From positions 1,798,001 through 1,862,000 of the forward strand of contig NZ_CP077369.1 in NCBI RefSeq assembly GCF_019048525.1: a DNA stretch of 64,000 bases. The letters are read 5' to 3'. The notes beneath the pieces were generated by a model. It was not told the origin of the DNA and did not search any database. It saw only the letters and a list, made by a program, of their open reading frames with translations. Source of the DNA: Acinetobacter lwoffii (GTDB lineage Bacteria > Pseudomonadota > Gammaproteobacteria > Pseudomonadales > Moraxellaceae). Position 1 is the stretch's first letter. Every line of letters begins with the position of its first letter. Of this stretch, positions 31,785 through 41,244 are shown piece after piece. The position numbers were made by a program, and so were the translations under genes.

Positions 31785-31807
31785 ATGGGTAATTTTAAAA
31801 ATACAAG
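31785..31807 (-). promoter_or_regulatory. Putative sigma-32 promoter of lon
   Basis: On the minus strand CTTGTAT and CCCAT are separated by 11 bases, close to the RpoH pattern; it lies about 50 bases before the lon start. Spacing is at the lower edge of the known range. Confidence 0.4.
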
Positions 31808-31884
31808 GGCAGTTAAGATTAAATTGTATAAAAAATGACTAATTATGTGATTTTAAAGTAGTTAGCAAGGATAAAATTGCAAAA

Positions 31885-32466
31885 TTAACGTTTGAACTTT
31901 ATAAATATTGTCGGGGTGATTAAAGCATCAAGGGGCTGATCCCATGGTTCACGTTTTAACGGCTGTGCCAGCAGTTGAAAGTCATGTGCCAGCCCCAGAC
32001 GGAACGGACGCCCAGGCGCAGAAGCCAAGGTACGATCATAAAAACCGCCGCCCATCCCAATCCGTGTGCCTGAAGTATCACAGGCCAATAGCGGCATGAG
32101 TAATAAATCCAGGTTGGAAACATGCACACCACGGGTGCTCATGGGCTCTCGCATACCCAGCCGATGATGGGCAAAGCGCTTGTTATGATATTGATGCTGG
32201 GTGATCCGGATCCAGACCAGCTGCTGATTCATGTCGCAAATCGCTGGTAGATACACCTGTTTGCCCAGTTTAAAACAGCGTTCAATAATCGATTGGGTCT
32301 GAATCTCCCCAAAAGCATGCAAATACAGGCCAATACGTTGGGCATGAATAAATTCTGGACTGCGGATCAGGCGGTTTAAGACTTTTTGTGCGGACTGCCT
32401 TTGCTCAAATTTAGAGAGATGACGACGCGTTTTACGAAGGTATCTTCTTAATTCCTGAATGGTCAT
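31885..32466 (-). CDS. ygfA: 5-formyltetrahydrofolate cyclo-ligase
   Basis: This enzyme converts 5-formyl-THF to 5,10-methenyl-THF with ATP. The 193 residues contain an N-terminal Arg/Lys-rich helix (TIQELRRYLRKTRRHL), the central LPAICDMNQQLVWIRI and the C-terminal ATP site GTRIGMGGGFYDRTLA. In E. coli this gene follows ssrS and zapA; here it stands alone about 8 kb from them. Confidence 0.92.
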   Translation of the reverse strand: MTIQELRRYLRKTRRHLSKFEQRQSAQKVLNRLIRSPEFIHAQRIGLYLHAFGEIQTQSIIERCFKLGKQVYLPAICDMNQQLVWIRITQHQYHNKRFAHHRLGMREPMSTRGVHVSNLDLLLMPLLACDTSGTRIGMGGGFYDRTLASAPGRPFRLGLAHDFQLLAQPLKREPWDQPLDALITPTIFIKFKR

Positions 32467-32905
32467 AGGGCAAAAAGCATATGCAACAAAATTGTGCTCT
32501 AGTCTAAGTGGGAATTCTGGAAAAGTAAAAAATAATTATGAGCTGAAATTTCATATGATTCCATATCTGGTTATTTAAATTCGGCTAATTTTGCCAGCAG
32601 TCTCAAAGTTAAAAAACTAAAAAAGTATTTATATCACTAATTTTTTTAATATCTCGAAACGGTCAATTCATTTTCTTTGATTCACGATTTTCTAAGCAAT
32701 CCATCGTTCAGTGACAAACTCTGGAAACGCATCAGTTTAAGCACTTTGAAACAGCTTTCGATCAATAAAAATACAATTCTAAAGTAGGTTTATTCTGTTT
32801 TTTGGTGAAAGATAGACAAGGGATCATATGACTATTCTCGACTGATATATGAAACACATTGTGCTTAGGCAGAGCGTGTAAGACCTAAATCAATGGAGAT
32901 TGAAC
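32467..32905. other. Intergenic region, no gene recognised
   Basis: About 440 bases of AT-rich DNA between the cyclo-ligase and a VOC-family gene. I looked for 6S RNA here because of the usual ygfA neighbour; none is present (it is at 40676-40858). Confidence 0.6.
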
Positions 32906-33391
32906 ATGATGAATATTGCGAAGAACACCATCTGCCTTTGGTACGATGACGATGCCGAAGGTGCAGCACGATTTTATGCAGAAACCTTTCCAAACTCCTC
33001 AGTTGGCGCGATCAATCTTGCACCCGGAGATTATCCCTCCGGAAAAGAAGGCGATGTTATCACCGTCGAATTTACGGTGATGGGCGTTGCCTGCATTGGA
33101 CTGAATGGTGGCCCTGACTTTCAACACAATGAAGCATTTTCATTTCAGGTGGCGACTGAAGACCAAGAAGAAACAGACCGATACTGGAATGCCATTGTTG
33201 GCAATGGCGGTCAGGAAAGCGAGTGTGGATGGTGTAAAGACAAGTGGGGTATTTCCTGGCAGATTACGCCAATGGTCCTGATCAACGCCTGTAACAGTCC
33301 TGACCGTGCTGCGGCCAAGCGCGCATTTAATGCGATGATGACCATGAAGAAAATTGATGTTGCCGTGATTGAAGCCGCTTTTCGTGGTTGA
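32906..33391 (+). CDS. VOC-superfamily protein (PhnB/3-dmu-9_3-mt domain)
   Basis: The 161-residue protein has the glyoxalase/PhnB-like beta-alpha-beta repeat: ICLWYDDDAEGAARFYAETFPNS, DYPSGKEGDVITVEFTVMGVACIGLNGG, then NEAFSFQVATEDQEETDRYWNAIV and CGWCKDKWGISWQITP. This subfamily has no settled function despite its old demethylubiquinone name. The start is ATG 32906 after GGAGATTGA. Confidence 0.82.
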   Translation: MMNIAKNTICLWYDDDAEGAARFYAETFPNSSVGAINLAPGDYPSGKEGDVITVEFTVMGVACIGLNGGPDFQHNEAFSFQVATEDQEETDRYWNAIVGNGGQESECGWCKDKWGISWQITPMVLINACNSPDRAAAKRAFNAMMTMKKIDVAVIEAAFRG

Positions 33392-33819
33392 GTGACAGAG
33401 ATTATCCGTAATTTCAGTGAATATTACTGGGTAGCCTTATTTACTTCAATATTTGAAACCTCTCCTTTTATATTTCCTTTCGATCATCTCCTGTGTGCCT
33501 ATATGCATCTTGGGTTAAAACCCCCTTAAGCCCGGCATGGAGTACCTCCAATTTTATTACTAGCCCAAGATATAAGCTGAATGGTTCCCTTAAAGGTTCA
33601 TTAATAGATAGGCTTTTATATCAGTGTCGTACAAGTTGGAGAGATGTAGCTCATGCAATATGAGTTCCAGAATAATTTTTGCACTGAATTGAAAACAGGC
33701 TGAACCAAAAACAACCATCCAATGAAATTCTCCCTAATTTATACATCTTAAATTTTATTAAGACATTGAAAATAAAATAAAAATTAAACTGGCATAAGTT
33801 CTGCATAACTGTATTCAAA

Positions 33820-33841
33820 CTTGGATACAAGATTGGATACA
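33820..33841. promoter_or_regulatory. TTGGATACA direct repeat, possible GntR operator
   Basis: TTGGATACA occurs at 33821-33829 and 33833-33841, and CTTGGATACAAG (33820-33831) has matching CTTG/CAAG ends. FCD-type GntR proteins often bind TTGtATACAA-like sites, and such a regulator is encoded at 37786. The link is inference. Confidence 0.35.
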
Positions 33842-33843
33842 GA

Positions 33844-34107
33844 ATGCTTCATCAGAAAATGATCGGCTGGACAGTCCGAAAATGGCGCGATGCCGATCAG
33901 CCAAAACAGCTTCAACTGAATCATCTTGCTCAACGCACTACCCATTTTGAGGTGGGTGAACTTGTCTGGATTCCGGTTGCGAATGCTGCACCTCTTCAAG
34001 CAAAAAACGATGCATTTAAAAAAGCTGTATTTGCGGACGGTATGTATCAAAGGCTACGACACAGAGCAGCGAACATAGTCGATAGCGGCTTTATATACAG
34101 CAGCTGA
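33844..34107 (+). CDS. Doubtful small ORF, 87 codons
   Basis: An ATG-started frame reading MLHQKMIGWTVRKW and later FEVGELVWIPVANA. There is no Shine-Dalgarno and no family match I can name, and the opposite strand is open too. It may be a decayed gene fragment. Confidence 0.2.
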   Translation: MLHQKMIGWTVRKWRDADQPKQLQLNHLAQRTTHFEVGELVWIPVANAAPLQAKNDAFKKAVFADGMYQRLRHRAANIVDSGFIYSS

Positions 34108-34174
34108 ATCAGAAAACAACGAAATAGACCCATTCAGCAGATTCAAAAAATAGAGAGAATAAAAGGGGATTCAC

Positions 34175-37100
34175 ATGTTTAAAACTGTACTGATTGCAAA
34201 TCGCGGCGAAATTGCTATTCGTGCCATTCGCACATTAAAAAAAATGGGTATAACCAGTATAGCCATCTATTCAGAAACGGACCGTTATGCACAGCATGTG
34301 ATTGATGCAGATATTGCAGTGTCCTTAGAAGGTACCAAACCGAGTGATACCTATTTAAGTATTGAAAAGCTGATTGCCGCAGCCAAGAATACCGGGGCCG
34401 AAGCAATTTTCCCAGGTTATGGTTTTCTGTCAGAAAGTGCTGACTTTGCCCGTGCCTGCGAAGAAAATAATATTGCCTTTATGGGGCCAACACCGGAGCA
34501 GATTCTGGAATTCGGCTTAAAACACAGGGCGCGTGAACTTGCTGCAGCTGCCAATGTACCCATGACTCCCGGTACAGGTCTGCTAAATAGTCTGGACGAA
34601 GCTTTGGCGGAAGCTGAAAAAATTGGTTATCCAATTATGCTGAAAAGCACAGCAGGTGGTGGTGGAATTGGCTTGACCCGTTGTGATGATGCCGAGGCAC
34701 TTCGGGAGGCTTATGAAAGTGTAAAACGTCTGGGCGAGCAGTTCTTTAAAGACGCAGGGGTATTTTTAGAACGCTTTATCGATAAAGCCCGTCATGTCGA
34801 AGTTCAGATTTTTGGGGATGGTCAGGGACAAGTCGTGGCTTTGGGTGAACGGGATTGTTCATTACAGCGCCGTAATCAGAAGGTTGTGGAAGAAACACCA
34901 GCGGCACAGTTACCTGAAGCAACCCGTCAAAAACTGCATCAGGCGGCAGTTGAACTGGGTAAATCGGTGAAATATCGCAGTGCCGGTACGGTTGAGTTTA
35001 TTTACGATGCAGCACGTGACGAGTTTTATTTCCTTGAAGTGAATACCCGTTTGCAGGTAGAGCATCCGGTGACTGAAATGGTGACTGGACTGGACCTGAT
35101 CGAATGCATGTTGAAAGTGGCAGCAGGCGATACTCTGGATTGGAAGCATCTAAGCAGTATTCAGCCTCAGGGTGCAGCGATTGAAGTACGCATCTATGCC
35201 GAAGATCCGGTGAAAAATTTCCAGCCGAGTCCAGGGATTTTGACGGATGTCTTTTTTCCGGAAGATGTCCGGGTTGATACCTGGGTGAGTACCGGAACTG
35301 AAATTTCCCAATACTTTGACCCAATGATTGCCAAGATTATTGTGCATGCTGAAGACCGTGATATCGCCATTCATACGCTTAAATCAGCTTTAGCTGAAAC
35401 TCGCCTGAATGGTATTAGTACCAATCTGGATTATGTGCATACTGTTATTTCAGATCCACGTTTTGAACAGATGCAGATCTGGACACGCATGCTGGATGAT
35501 TTCAAATATGTGCCGAATGTGATTGAGGTGATTCAGCCGGGTACACAAAGTTCGATTCAGGATTATCCGGGTCGTGTCGGGTATTGGGATATTGGTGTAC
35601 CGTCTTCAGGCCCAATGGATGATTATGCCTTCCGGCTGGCCAATAAAATTGTTGGGAATGTCGAGGCCGCCGCCGGGTTTGAATTTACCCTGCAAGGTCC
35701 AATCCTCAAATTTCATGCAGAAAATATCATTGCTTTAACTGGCGCACCTTGTCCGGTAAGTCTGGATGATGAAGCAGTAAATTTCTGGCAGCCTATTCAG
35801 GTAAAAGCAGGCCAAACCCTAAAAATTGGACAGGTTGAATCCGGATGCCGGACCTACCTGGCTGTACGAAATGGTCTGAATGTGCCGGAATATCTGGGTA
35901 GCCGTTCTACCTTTGCTTTAGGTAATTTTGGTGGACATGCAGGCCGAGTGTTACGGGCTGGTGACATGATTAAGATGGTGAATCCTGAGCTGCCGGCCGA
36001 TGGTCTACCTTTAGCGATTGCAGAACCTGAAGTTTTGGCAACAGATCTGATTCCAAGTTATGGCAAGGAATGGAAAATTGGTGTGCTCTATGGTCCGCAT
36101 GGCGCTCCTGATTTCTTTAAAGCTGAATATATTGAGGAGTTTTTTGCATCAAGCTGGAAAGTGCATTTTAACTCGAACCGATTGGGTATCCGTTTAACCG
36201 GACCGACGCCAAACTGGGCGCGTGAAAATGGCGGTGAAGCGGGTCTGCATCCATCCAATGTACATGACTGTGAATATGCCATTGGTGCGATTAACTTTAC
36301 CGGTGATTTCCCGGTGATTTTAGCCAAAGATGGTCCGAGCTTGGGCGGTTTCGTTTGTCCGGTAACCATTGTCAAAGCTGAACTATGGAAAATTGGACAG
36401 CTGAAAGCCGATGACACGATTAGCTTCTATCCAATTTCGGTAGAACAGGCCAATGCGCTGGAGCGGCAGCAAATTCAAACCCTCCAAAACTTTGCCAAGG
36501 CAGAGATGCCCTACGAGGCTGAAGTCGTGGCAGTTCAAGCAGAAAGTATTCTGGCATTGCGTGAAGCTACACCAGATGCACCAAAAGCTGTATATCGTCA
36601 GGCAGGTGACAGTTATATCTTACTGGAATATGGTGACAACGTACTGGATTTGGCCCTACGCCTGCGCGTACACCGCTTGATGCAACTGATCCGTGAAGCT
36701 GATCTTGACGGTATCCTGGAATTATCACCTGGTGTGCGATCCTTGCAGATTAAATATGATGGTCTGCGTTTGAGCCAGCAGCAACTGATTCACTTCCTGC
36801 TTGGTCTTGAAGAACAGATGGGTGATTTACGTGACATTAAAATACCTTCAAGAATTATCCATTTACCCATGGCCTTTGAGAACTCAGCGACTCTGGGTGC
36901 GGTTGAGCGTTATCAGGAAAGTGTCTGTGCCAAGGCCCCATGGCTACCGAATAATGTCGATTTTATTCAGCGAATTAATGGTCTAAACACTCGTCAGCAA
37001 GTTAAAGACATTATTTTTGATGCCAATTATCTGGTTTTGGGGCTAGGAGATGTGTATCTGACCGCACCTTGTGCAGTACCAGTCGATCCGCGCCACCGTT

Positions 37101-37774
37101 TACTGAGTTCCAAATATAATCCGGCCCGTACTTTTACCGCTGAAGGTACAGTCGGGATTGGTGGCATGTATATGTGTATTTATGGCATGGACTCACCGGG
37201 TGGCTATCAGTTGATCGGCCGTACCGTGCCGATCTGGAACAAGTTTAAAAAGAACAAACAGTTTGGCGATCAGCAATGGTTCTTACGCTTTTTTGACCAG
37301 ATTAAATATTATGAGGTCACTGAGGCCGAACTGGACCAGTTCCGCGCTGATTTCACCCATGGTCTGGCAGAAATTAAAATTGAGGAATGCGAGTTTGACT
37401 TTGCAGCGTATCAGGATTTCCTTGCTGCAGAACAGGACAGCATTGCCGCCTTTAAAGCGCAGCAGCACGCTGCTTTTAGCACCGAAGTTGAACGCTGGAA
37501 AGACGAGTTTGATGCACCTGTAGAAATAGAAGTGCTGCAGGATGATACCGATTACAGCCAGTATGTCCCTCTCAACGCCTCTATGACCGGCAATATCTGG
37601 AAGATTTTTGTAGAAGCCGGGCAGATTGTGAAAAAAGGCGACACGGTGGCCATCATCGAGGCCATGAAAATGGAGCTGCCGGTCTATGCTGACGATGATG
37701 GCATTGTCAAAGCCATTATCTGCCGTTCTGGTCAGACCGTGCATAGTGGTGAGCCACTGGTCTATATGGAGTAA
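34175..37774 (+). CDS. Urea carboxylase-type biotin enzyme (urea or guanidine carboxylase)
   Basis: The 1199 residues comprise an N-terminal biotin carboxylase (about 1-450: KTVLIANRGEIAIRAIR, KSTAGGGGIGL, EVNTRLQVEHPVTEM), a KipA/KipI-like carboxyltransferase part (about 480-1000: QSSIQDYPGRVGYWDIGVP, VPVDPRHRL) and a C-terminal biotinyl domain with EAMKMELP (Lys near 1163). It makes carboxyurea (allophanate) or carboxyguanidine with ATP and bicarbonate. No allophanate hydrolase, carboxyguanidine deiminase or urea-associated proteins are adjacent. RBS AAAAGGGG precedes ATG 34175. The GntR regulator follows 11 bases after the stop. Confidence 0.85.
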   Translation: MFKTVLIANRGEIAIRAIRTLKKMGITSIAIYSETDRYAQHVIDADIAVSLEGTKPSDTYLSIEKLIAAAKNTGAEAIFPGYGFLSESADFARACEENNIAFMGPTPEQILEFGLKHRARELAAAANVPMTPGTGLLNSLDEALAEAEKIGYPIMLKSTAGGGGIGLTRCDDAEALREAYESVKRLGEQFFKDAGVFLERFIDKARHVEVQIFGDGQGQVVALGERDCSLQRRNQKVVEETPAAQLPEATRQKLHQAAVELGKSVKYRSAGTVEFIYDAARDEFYFLEVNTRLQVEHPVTEMVTGLDLIECMLKVAAGDTLDWKHLSSIQPQGAAIEVRIYAEDPVKNFQPSPGILTDVFFPEDVRVDTWVSTGTEISQYFDPMIAKIIVHAEDRDIAIHTLKSALAETRLNGISTNLDYVHTVISDPRFEQMQIWTRMLDDFKYVPNVIEVIQPGTQSSIQDYPGRVGYWDIGVPSSGPMDDYAFRLANKIVGNVEAAAGFEFTLQGPILKFHAENIIALTGAPCPVSLDDEAVNFWQPIQVKAGQTLKIGQVESGCRTYLAVRNGLNVPEYLGSRSTFALGNFGGHAGRVLRAGDMIKMVNPELPADGLPLAIAEPEVLATDLIPSYGKEWKIGVLYGPHGAPDFFKAEYIEEFFASSWKVHFNSNRLGIRLTGPTPNWARENGGEAGLHPSNVHDCEYAIGAINFTGDFPVILAKDGPSLGGFVCPVTIVKAELWKIGQLKADDTISFYPISVEQANALERQQIQTLQNFAKAEMPYEAEVVAVQAESILALREATPDAPKAVYRQAGDSYILLEYGDNVLDLALRLRVHRLMQLIREADLDGILELSPGVRSLQIKYDGLRLSQQQLIHFLLGLEEQMGDLRDIKIPSRIIHLPMAFENSATLGAVERYQESVCAKAPWLPNNVDFIQRINGLNTRQQVKDIIFDANYLVLGLGDVYLTAPCAVPVDPRHRLLSSKYNPARTFTAEGTVGIGGMYMCIYGMDSPGGYQLIGRTVPIWNKFKKNKQFGDQQWFLRFFDQIKYYEVTEAELDQFRADFTHGLAEIKIEECEFDFAAYQDFLAAEQDSIAAFKAQQHAAFSTEVERWKDEFDAPVEIEVLQDDTDYSQYVPLNASMTGNIWKIFVEAGQIVKKGDTVAIIEAMKMELPVYADDDGIVKAIICRSGQTVHSGEPLVYME

Positions 37775-37785
37775 TGGATTGAGCC

Positions 37786-38493
37786 ATGACTATTGTTCGC
37801 AATCCAAGTACTAAAGCGACAGGAAAAAGCTCAGACAATCTGTCTGAGCTGGTTTTCCAGAAAATTAAAAATGACATTTTTGACTTTAAGCTGATGCCGG
37901 GAGAGCGCTTTACCGAATCGGAAATTGCTGAAAGCTATGCCGTAAGCCGTACACCCATCCGGCAAGCTTTGTATCGCTTGCAGCAGGAAGGTTATGTCGA
38001 GGTGCAGTTTAGAAGTGGCTGGAAGGTTCGGTCACTAGACTTTAAAGTTTATGAAGAACTGTATGATCTGCGGATTTTATTGGAAGGTTATGCAGTCGAA
38101 CAACTTTGTCAGATGCCCAAAGACCAGTTGCAGGTTGCTCTGGCTGTTTTGATTCAAACCTGGTGTATTCAACCAGAACAATATATCTATGATCTCAGGC
38201 GGTTATCTGTAGAAGATGAAGCATTTCATTGTCATTTGGTATTGGCAGCCGGCAATGCAGAAATGGCAAAAATACATAGTGAGATCAGCGAAAAAATTCG
38301 GATCATACGCCGTCTAGATTTTTCCAAAGATTATCGGGTTACAGCGACCTATGCCGAGCATCAACAAATTTTAAAGGCGCTGCTTGCCCAAGATGCAGTC
38401 GCTTGTCTTTCTATATTAGAGGCTCATATTCGACACAGCCGTAATGAGGTAAAAAAAATTACTCTGGAAATGTTATCCTGCCGTCCTGCGTAA
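37786..38493 (+). CDS. GntR-family regulator with FCD domain
   Basis: The 235-residue protein has an N-terminal GntR winged helix (SELVFQKIKNDIFDFKLMPG, FTESEIAESYAVSRTPIRQALYRLQQEGYVEV) and an all-helical FCD ligand domain (VYEELYDLRILLEGYAVEQL, AFHCHLVLAAGN, ATYAEHQQIL). FCD regulators usually bind small acids and repress neighbours. The gene lies directly downstream of urea carboxylase on the same strand, which it may control together with itself. Confidence 0.88.
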   Translation: MTIVRNPSTKATGKSSDNLSELVFQKIKNDIFDFKLMPGERFTESEIAESYAVSRTPIRQALYRLQQEGYVEVQFRSGWKVRSLDFKVYEELYDLRILLEGYAVEQLCQMPKDQLQVALAVLIQTWCIQPEQYIYDLRRLSVEDEAFHCHLVLAAGNAEMAKIHSEISEKIRIIRRLDFSKDYRVTATYAEHQQILKALLAQDAVACLSILEAHIRHSRNEVKKITLEMLSCRPA

Positions 38494-38648
38494 GTTAGTC
38501 AGGATAAATTTATTTTTATAGCAAGATAAATATCAGACTTAACTCAAAATTGATAACCAATTCATAACCAGAAAAAACAAGAACCCGCTAGTGGCATCTC
38601 AAATTGTTTTTTAAAGTAAGTTGAGGATGATAATAACAAGAGATAAAA

Positions 38649-39995
38649 ATGCTTCATCAGCCTATTCAACTTTTACTTACAGGTGCCAGCTGTGCACTTC
38701 TCCTAACCATGACTGGATGTACCATGCCTTCCAAGTCGCCTATCAATGACAGTTATGGTTCCCAGCCACATTTGCCCAAACCAAAATCAAGCTTGCTGCC
38801 TACAGTCAATATGGCGCCCGCCAAAGGTTGGCCTGAAGGTAAAATGCCGACACCCGCGACAGGTTTAAAAGTTCAGGCATTTGCCAAAGGGTTGCAGCAT
38901 CCGCGCTGGCTATATGTATTGCCGAATGGTGATGTGCTGGTGGCCGAAACGGATGCACCACCCAAGCCCGATGATAGCAAAGGGATCAAAGGAAAAATCA
39001 TGAAATGGGTGATGCAACGTGCAGGTTCATCGCACCCCAGTGCCAACCGCATCAGTCTGCTTCGCGATAGCAATGGAGATGGGGTGGCTGAACAAAAAAT
39101 CGTATTTTTACAGAATCTCAATTCTCCATTTGGCATGGCACTGGTCGGCAATATGTTGTATGTGGCGAATACTGATGCCCTAATGCGCTTTCCTTATCAG
39201 AACGGTGCGACTCAAATTACAGCAGCCGGTACCAAGGTGCTGGATTTACCGGCAGGCCGTTTAAACCATCACTGGACCAAAAATGTCATTGCCAATCCTG
39301 CCGGAAGCAAACTCTATATCACGGTGGGTTCCAACAGTAATGTCGCTGAAAATGGCTTAGAGCAAGAGCAGGGCCGGGCACTGATCATGGAATTTGACAT
39401 AGCCAGTGCTCAAGCGCGACCTTTTGCCATCGGACTGCGTAATCCGAATGGCATGGATTGGCAACCTAAGAGCGGCACACTTTGGACAGTGGTGAATGAA
39501 CGTGATGAGCTCGGTAATGATCTGGTTCCTGATTACCTGACCTCTGTCAAAGAAGGTGCTTTTTATGGCTGGCCCTATAGTTATTATGGCCAACATGTAG
39601 ATACACGGGTCAAACCGCAAAAACCTGCCTTAGTTGCGCGAGCAATTCCACCGGATTATGCATTGGGCAATCATACAGCTTCATTGGGCTTGGCCTTCTA
39701 TAGGGCAGACCTGATGCCTCAATATCGAAATGGAGCGCTGATTGGTCAGCATGGTTCATGGAACCGCAAACCGCATAGTGGCTATAAAGTGATTTTTGTT
39801 CCCTTTCAAAATGGGCAACCGATGGGCCCACCTCAAGATGTCTTGACTGGATTTTTAAGTGATCAGGGCGATGCATATGGGCGACCAGTCGGTGTGGCGG
39901 TAGATTCCTCCGGTGCCATTTTGGTTGCTGATGATGTCGGTGATGTGATTTGGCGAGTATCAGCCTTGAGTACACTAGCTGCAGTAAGTAAATAA
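38649..39995 (+). CDS. Sorbosone/glucose-dehydrogenase-like lipoprotein (beta-propeller)
   Basis: The 448-residue protein has a signal peptide and lipobox (LLTMTGC, Cys about 24) and then a six-bladed propeller of the GSDH/sorbosone dehydrogenase family: [88 protein letters not shown]. Family members can bind PQQ and oxidise aldoses, but this sequence alone does not show that. It is anchored in the envelope. It is separated from the GntR gene by about 155 bases. Confidence 0.8.
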   Translation: MLHQPIQLLLTGASCALLLTMTGCTMPSKSPINDSYGSQPHLPKPKSSLLPTVNMAPAKGWPEGKMPTPATGLKVQAFAKGLQHPRWLYVLPNGDVLVAETDAPPKPDDSKGIKGKIMKWVMQRAGSSHPSANRISLLRDSNGDGVAEQKIVFLQNLNSPFGMALVGNMLYVANTDALMRFPYQNGATQITAAGTKVLDLPAGRLNHHWTKNVIANPAGSKLYITVGSNSNVAENGLEQEQGRALIMEFDIASAQARPFAIGLRNPNGMDWQPKSGTLWTVVNERDELGNDLVPDYLTSVKEGAFYGWPYSYYGQHVDTRVKPQKPALVARAIPPDYALGNHTASLGLAFYRADLMPQYRNGALIGQHGSWNRKPHSGYKVIFVPFQNGQPMGPPQDVLTGFLSDQGDAYGRPVGVAVDSSGAILVADDVGDVIWRVSALSTLAAVSK

Positions 39996-40300
39996 AGGTC
40001 TAGGGATTCAAGATTTTATTCAGATCTGAATCTATGGAAAGTAAAAGTTAAAGCAAAGACTGTTTCATTCAAACGTCAATATTTTGATTGAAAATATGCA
40101 AAGGTTAGCGGATTTAAAATAATTTTTAAGCTTCATTTAAGCTGGCTGAATTAGGCTTTCAGGATATTTTTACGCGGGATTACAGCATGTACAGAGATTC
40201 TGCTGATCCCATTAAAAATATCTAAATCTTAGTACCAGTTTTAAGTGCCCATAAAAACTGGATATAAAAATTTAAAACATGGCAAAAGAGGGTTTTAAAA
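39996..40300. other. Intergenic region
   Basis: About 305 bases with A/T runs. The short palindrome TTCAGATCTGAA at about 40018-40029 is the only structure I see. Confidence 0.5.
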
Positions 40301-40462
40301 ATGAAATCAATTATTGCATTTATCTTCCCTTGGTCATTATTTATGACCCTTCATCGACCAGTCGAAGCGACAGTGTGCTTAATGCTTCAAATTTCGATTT
40401 TAGGCTGGATTCCTGCTGCAATCTGGGCGATGCATATTTTATATCGAGATAAAATTGCCTAA
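40301..40462 (+). CDS. YqaE/Pmp3-type small membrane protein, 53 aa
   Basis: MKSIIAFIFPWSLFMTLHRP opens a 53-residue protein with two hydrophobic stretches joined by a polar turn and the C-terminal GWIPAAIWAMHILY typical of the Pmp3/YqaE family. These peptides are linked to membrane-potential and salt or stress tolerance in other organisms. It is short and easily missed. GAGGG about 7 to 11 bases upstream supports the ATG. Confidence 0.7.
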   Translation: MKSIIAFIFPWSLFMTLHRPVEATVCLMLQISILGWIPAAIWAMHILYRDKIA

Positions 40463-40675
40463 AAAATAGGGGAGTGAGTTACCAAAAACTTTTTCATCTT
40501 TATTTAACTTAAAGCAATTTAGATTTCTTTTTTTAATTTAAAAGAGTTCATTTTCATGCAAGATGATTATTACATCAATAAAATGAATCTGGAAGAATGT
40601 TCGAGAGAAAGACTATAAAATTAAAATAAGAGGAAATTCAGGAAAAATTATAATTATATTTTGAAAAAGAAATTG

Positions 40676-40858
40676 AAGTACTCCGAAGATGCCGCTGCAT
40701 GTGTCGTTACCCTGAACCCGATGAGTTCAAGGAGGATGCGACGTATACTTGCTGGGTTTCCCATACGGAGATGGGCATACACTCTAAATATACAGAACAC
40801 ACCCATAAGTGTTAGTATCGGCAGGGGAATAGACCCGCTGGCGAACACCTCAGAGTTA
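40676..40858 (-). ncRNA. ssrS: 6S RNA
   Basis: The minus strand reads CTCTGAGGTGTTCGCCAGCG near the 5' end, then GGTCTATTCCCCTGCCGATA. The 3' part contains CCTTGAACTCATCGGGTTCA and AGCGGCATCTTCGGAG. These match the E. coli 6S RNA ends and long closed hairpin almost base for base (CTCTGAGATGTTCGCAAGCG and GGCGGCATCTCGGAG), with a more diverged central bubble. 6S RNA mimics an open promoter and sequesters sigma-70 RNA polymerase in stationary phase. It lies just downstream of zapA, as in other gammaproteobacteria. Ends are approximate. Confidence 0.93.
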
Positions 40859-40863
40859 AGTTA

Positions 40864-40891
40864 ATTATAAACAATAATCCCGGTGTGGCAA
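40864..40891 (-). promoter_or_regulatory. Sigma-70 promoter of 6S RNA
   Basis: TTGCCA (40891-40886) and TATAAT (40869-40864) are 16 bases apart on the minus strand. The predicted start at about 40857 coincides with the 5' end of the 6S homology. Confidence 0.75.
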
Positions 40892-40956
40892 CTCTATGCT
40901 GTTCATGAACTGTAAACAGTTCGGTCGAATGTCCGAAGTTTAAACAGAATTCGAGA

Positions 40957-41244
40957 TTATTCAGTCAGTTCTTCAACTTCTTCTAAAATAGTTTGTAACA
41001 AACGCTCGCAATGCGCATATTGTTGCAGTGATCTATTCATATTCAAAACCTCCTGCATCAGCTCAAGTGCCACCATAATAATCAGCTTGCTAGGTTCCAT
41101 GCGTGGTGCTTTACGGCGAAATTCATCATATTTGTCATTTAATAACTGTGCCGCGCGTTCTAATTCTTCCTGCTTGTCAGGAGTAGAGGCCAAACGGAAA
41201 CTATGCCCCAATACTCTGAGATCAATTGCAATTTGTTCACTCAT
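40957..41244 (-). CDS. zapA: Cell division protein ZapA
   Basis: ZapA crosslinks FtsZ protofilaments at the division ring. The 95 residues show the N-terminal beta-hairpin domain (IAIDLRVLGHSFRLASTPDKQEELERAAQLLNDKYDEFRR) and a C-terminal coiled-coil (LIIMVALELMQEVLNMNRSL). Its start overlaps the upstream coiled-coil gene by 4 bases (ATGA), showing coupling. 6S RNA follows. Confidence 0.93.
   Translation of the reverse strand: MSEQIAIDLRVLGHSFRLASTPDKQEELERAAQLLNDKYDEFRRKAPRMEPSKLIIMVALELMQEVLNMNRSLQQYAHCERLLQTILEEVEELTE

Larger units (their letters stand above)
33392..34174. other. Long intergenic region upstream of urea carboxylase
   Basis: About 780 bases. It contains a short open frame at 33844-34107 (87 codons, ATG, no ribosome-binding site, no recognised family) that may be a remnant or chance, and a TTGGATACA direct repeat. 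I looked for guanidine-type riboswitch motifs and did not recognise any. Confidence 0.55.

Noticed and set aside
33392..34174. Guanidine or other riboswitch upstream of urea carboxylase
   Set aside because: I did not recognise the conserved core motifs; a covariance-model search would settle it.
40557..40619. 20-codon ATG frame (MQDDYYINKMNLEECSRERL)
   Set aside because: No RBS and too short to be supported without homology.
40654..40864. Open frames on both strands across 6S RNA
   Set aside because: The bases match 6S RNA ends and promoter; neither has an RBS or family match.
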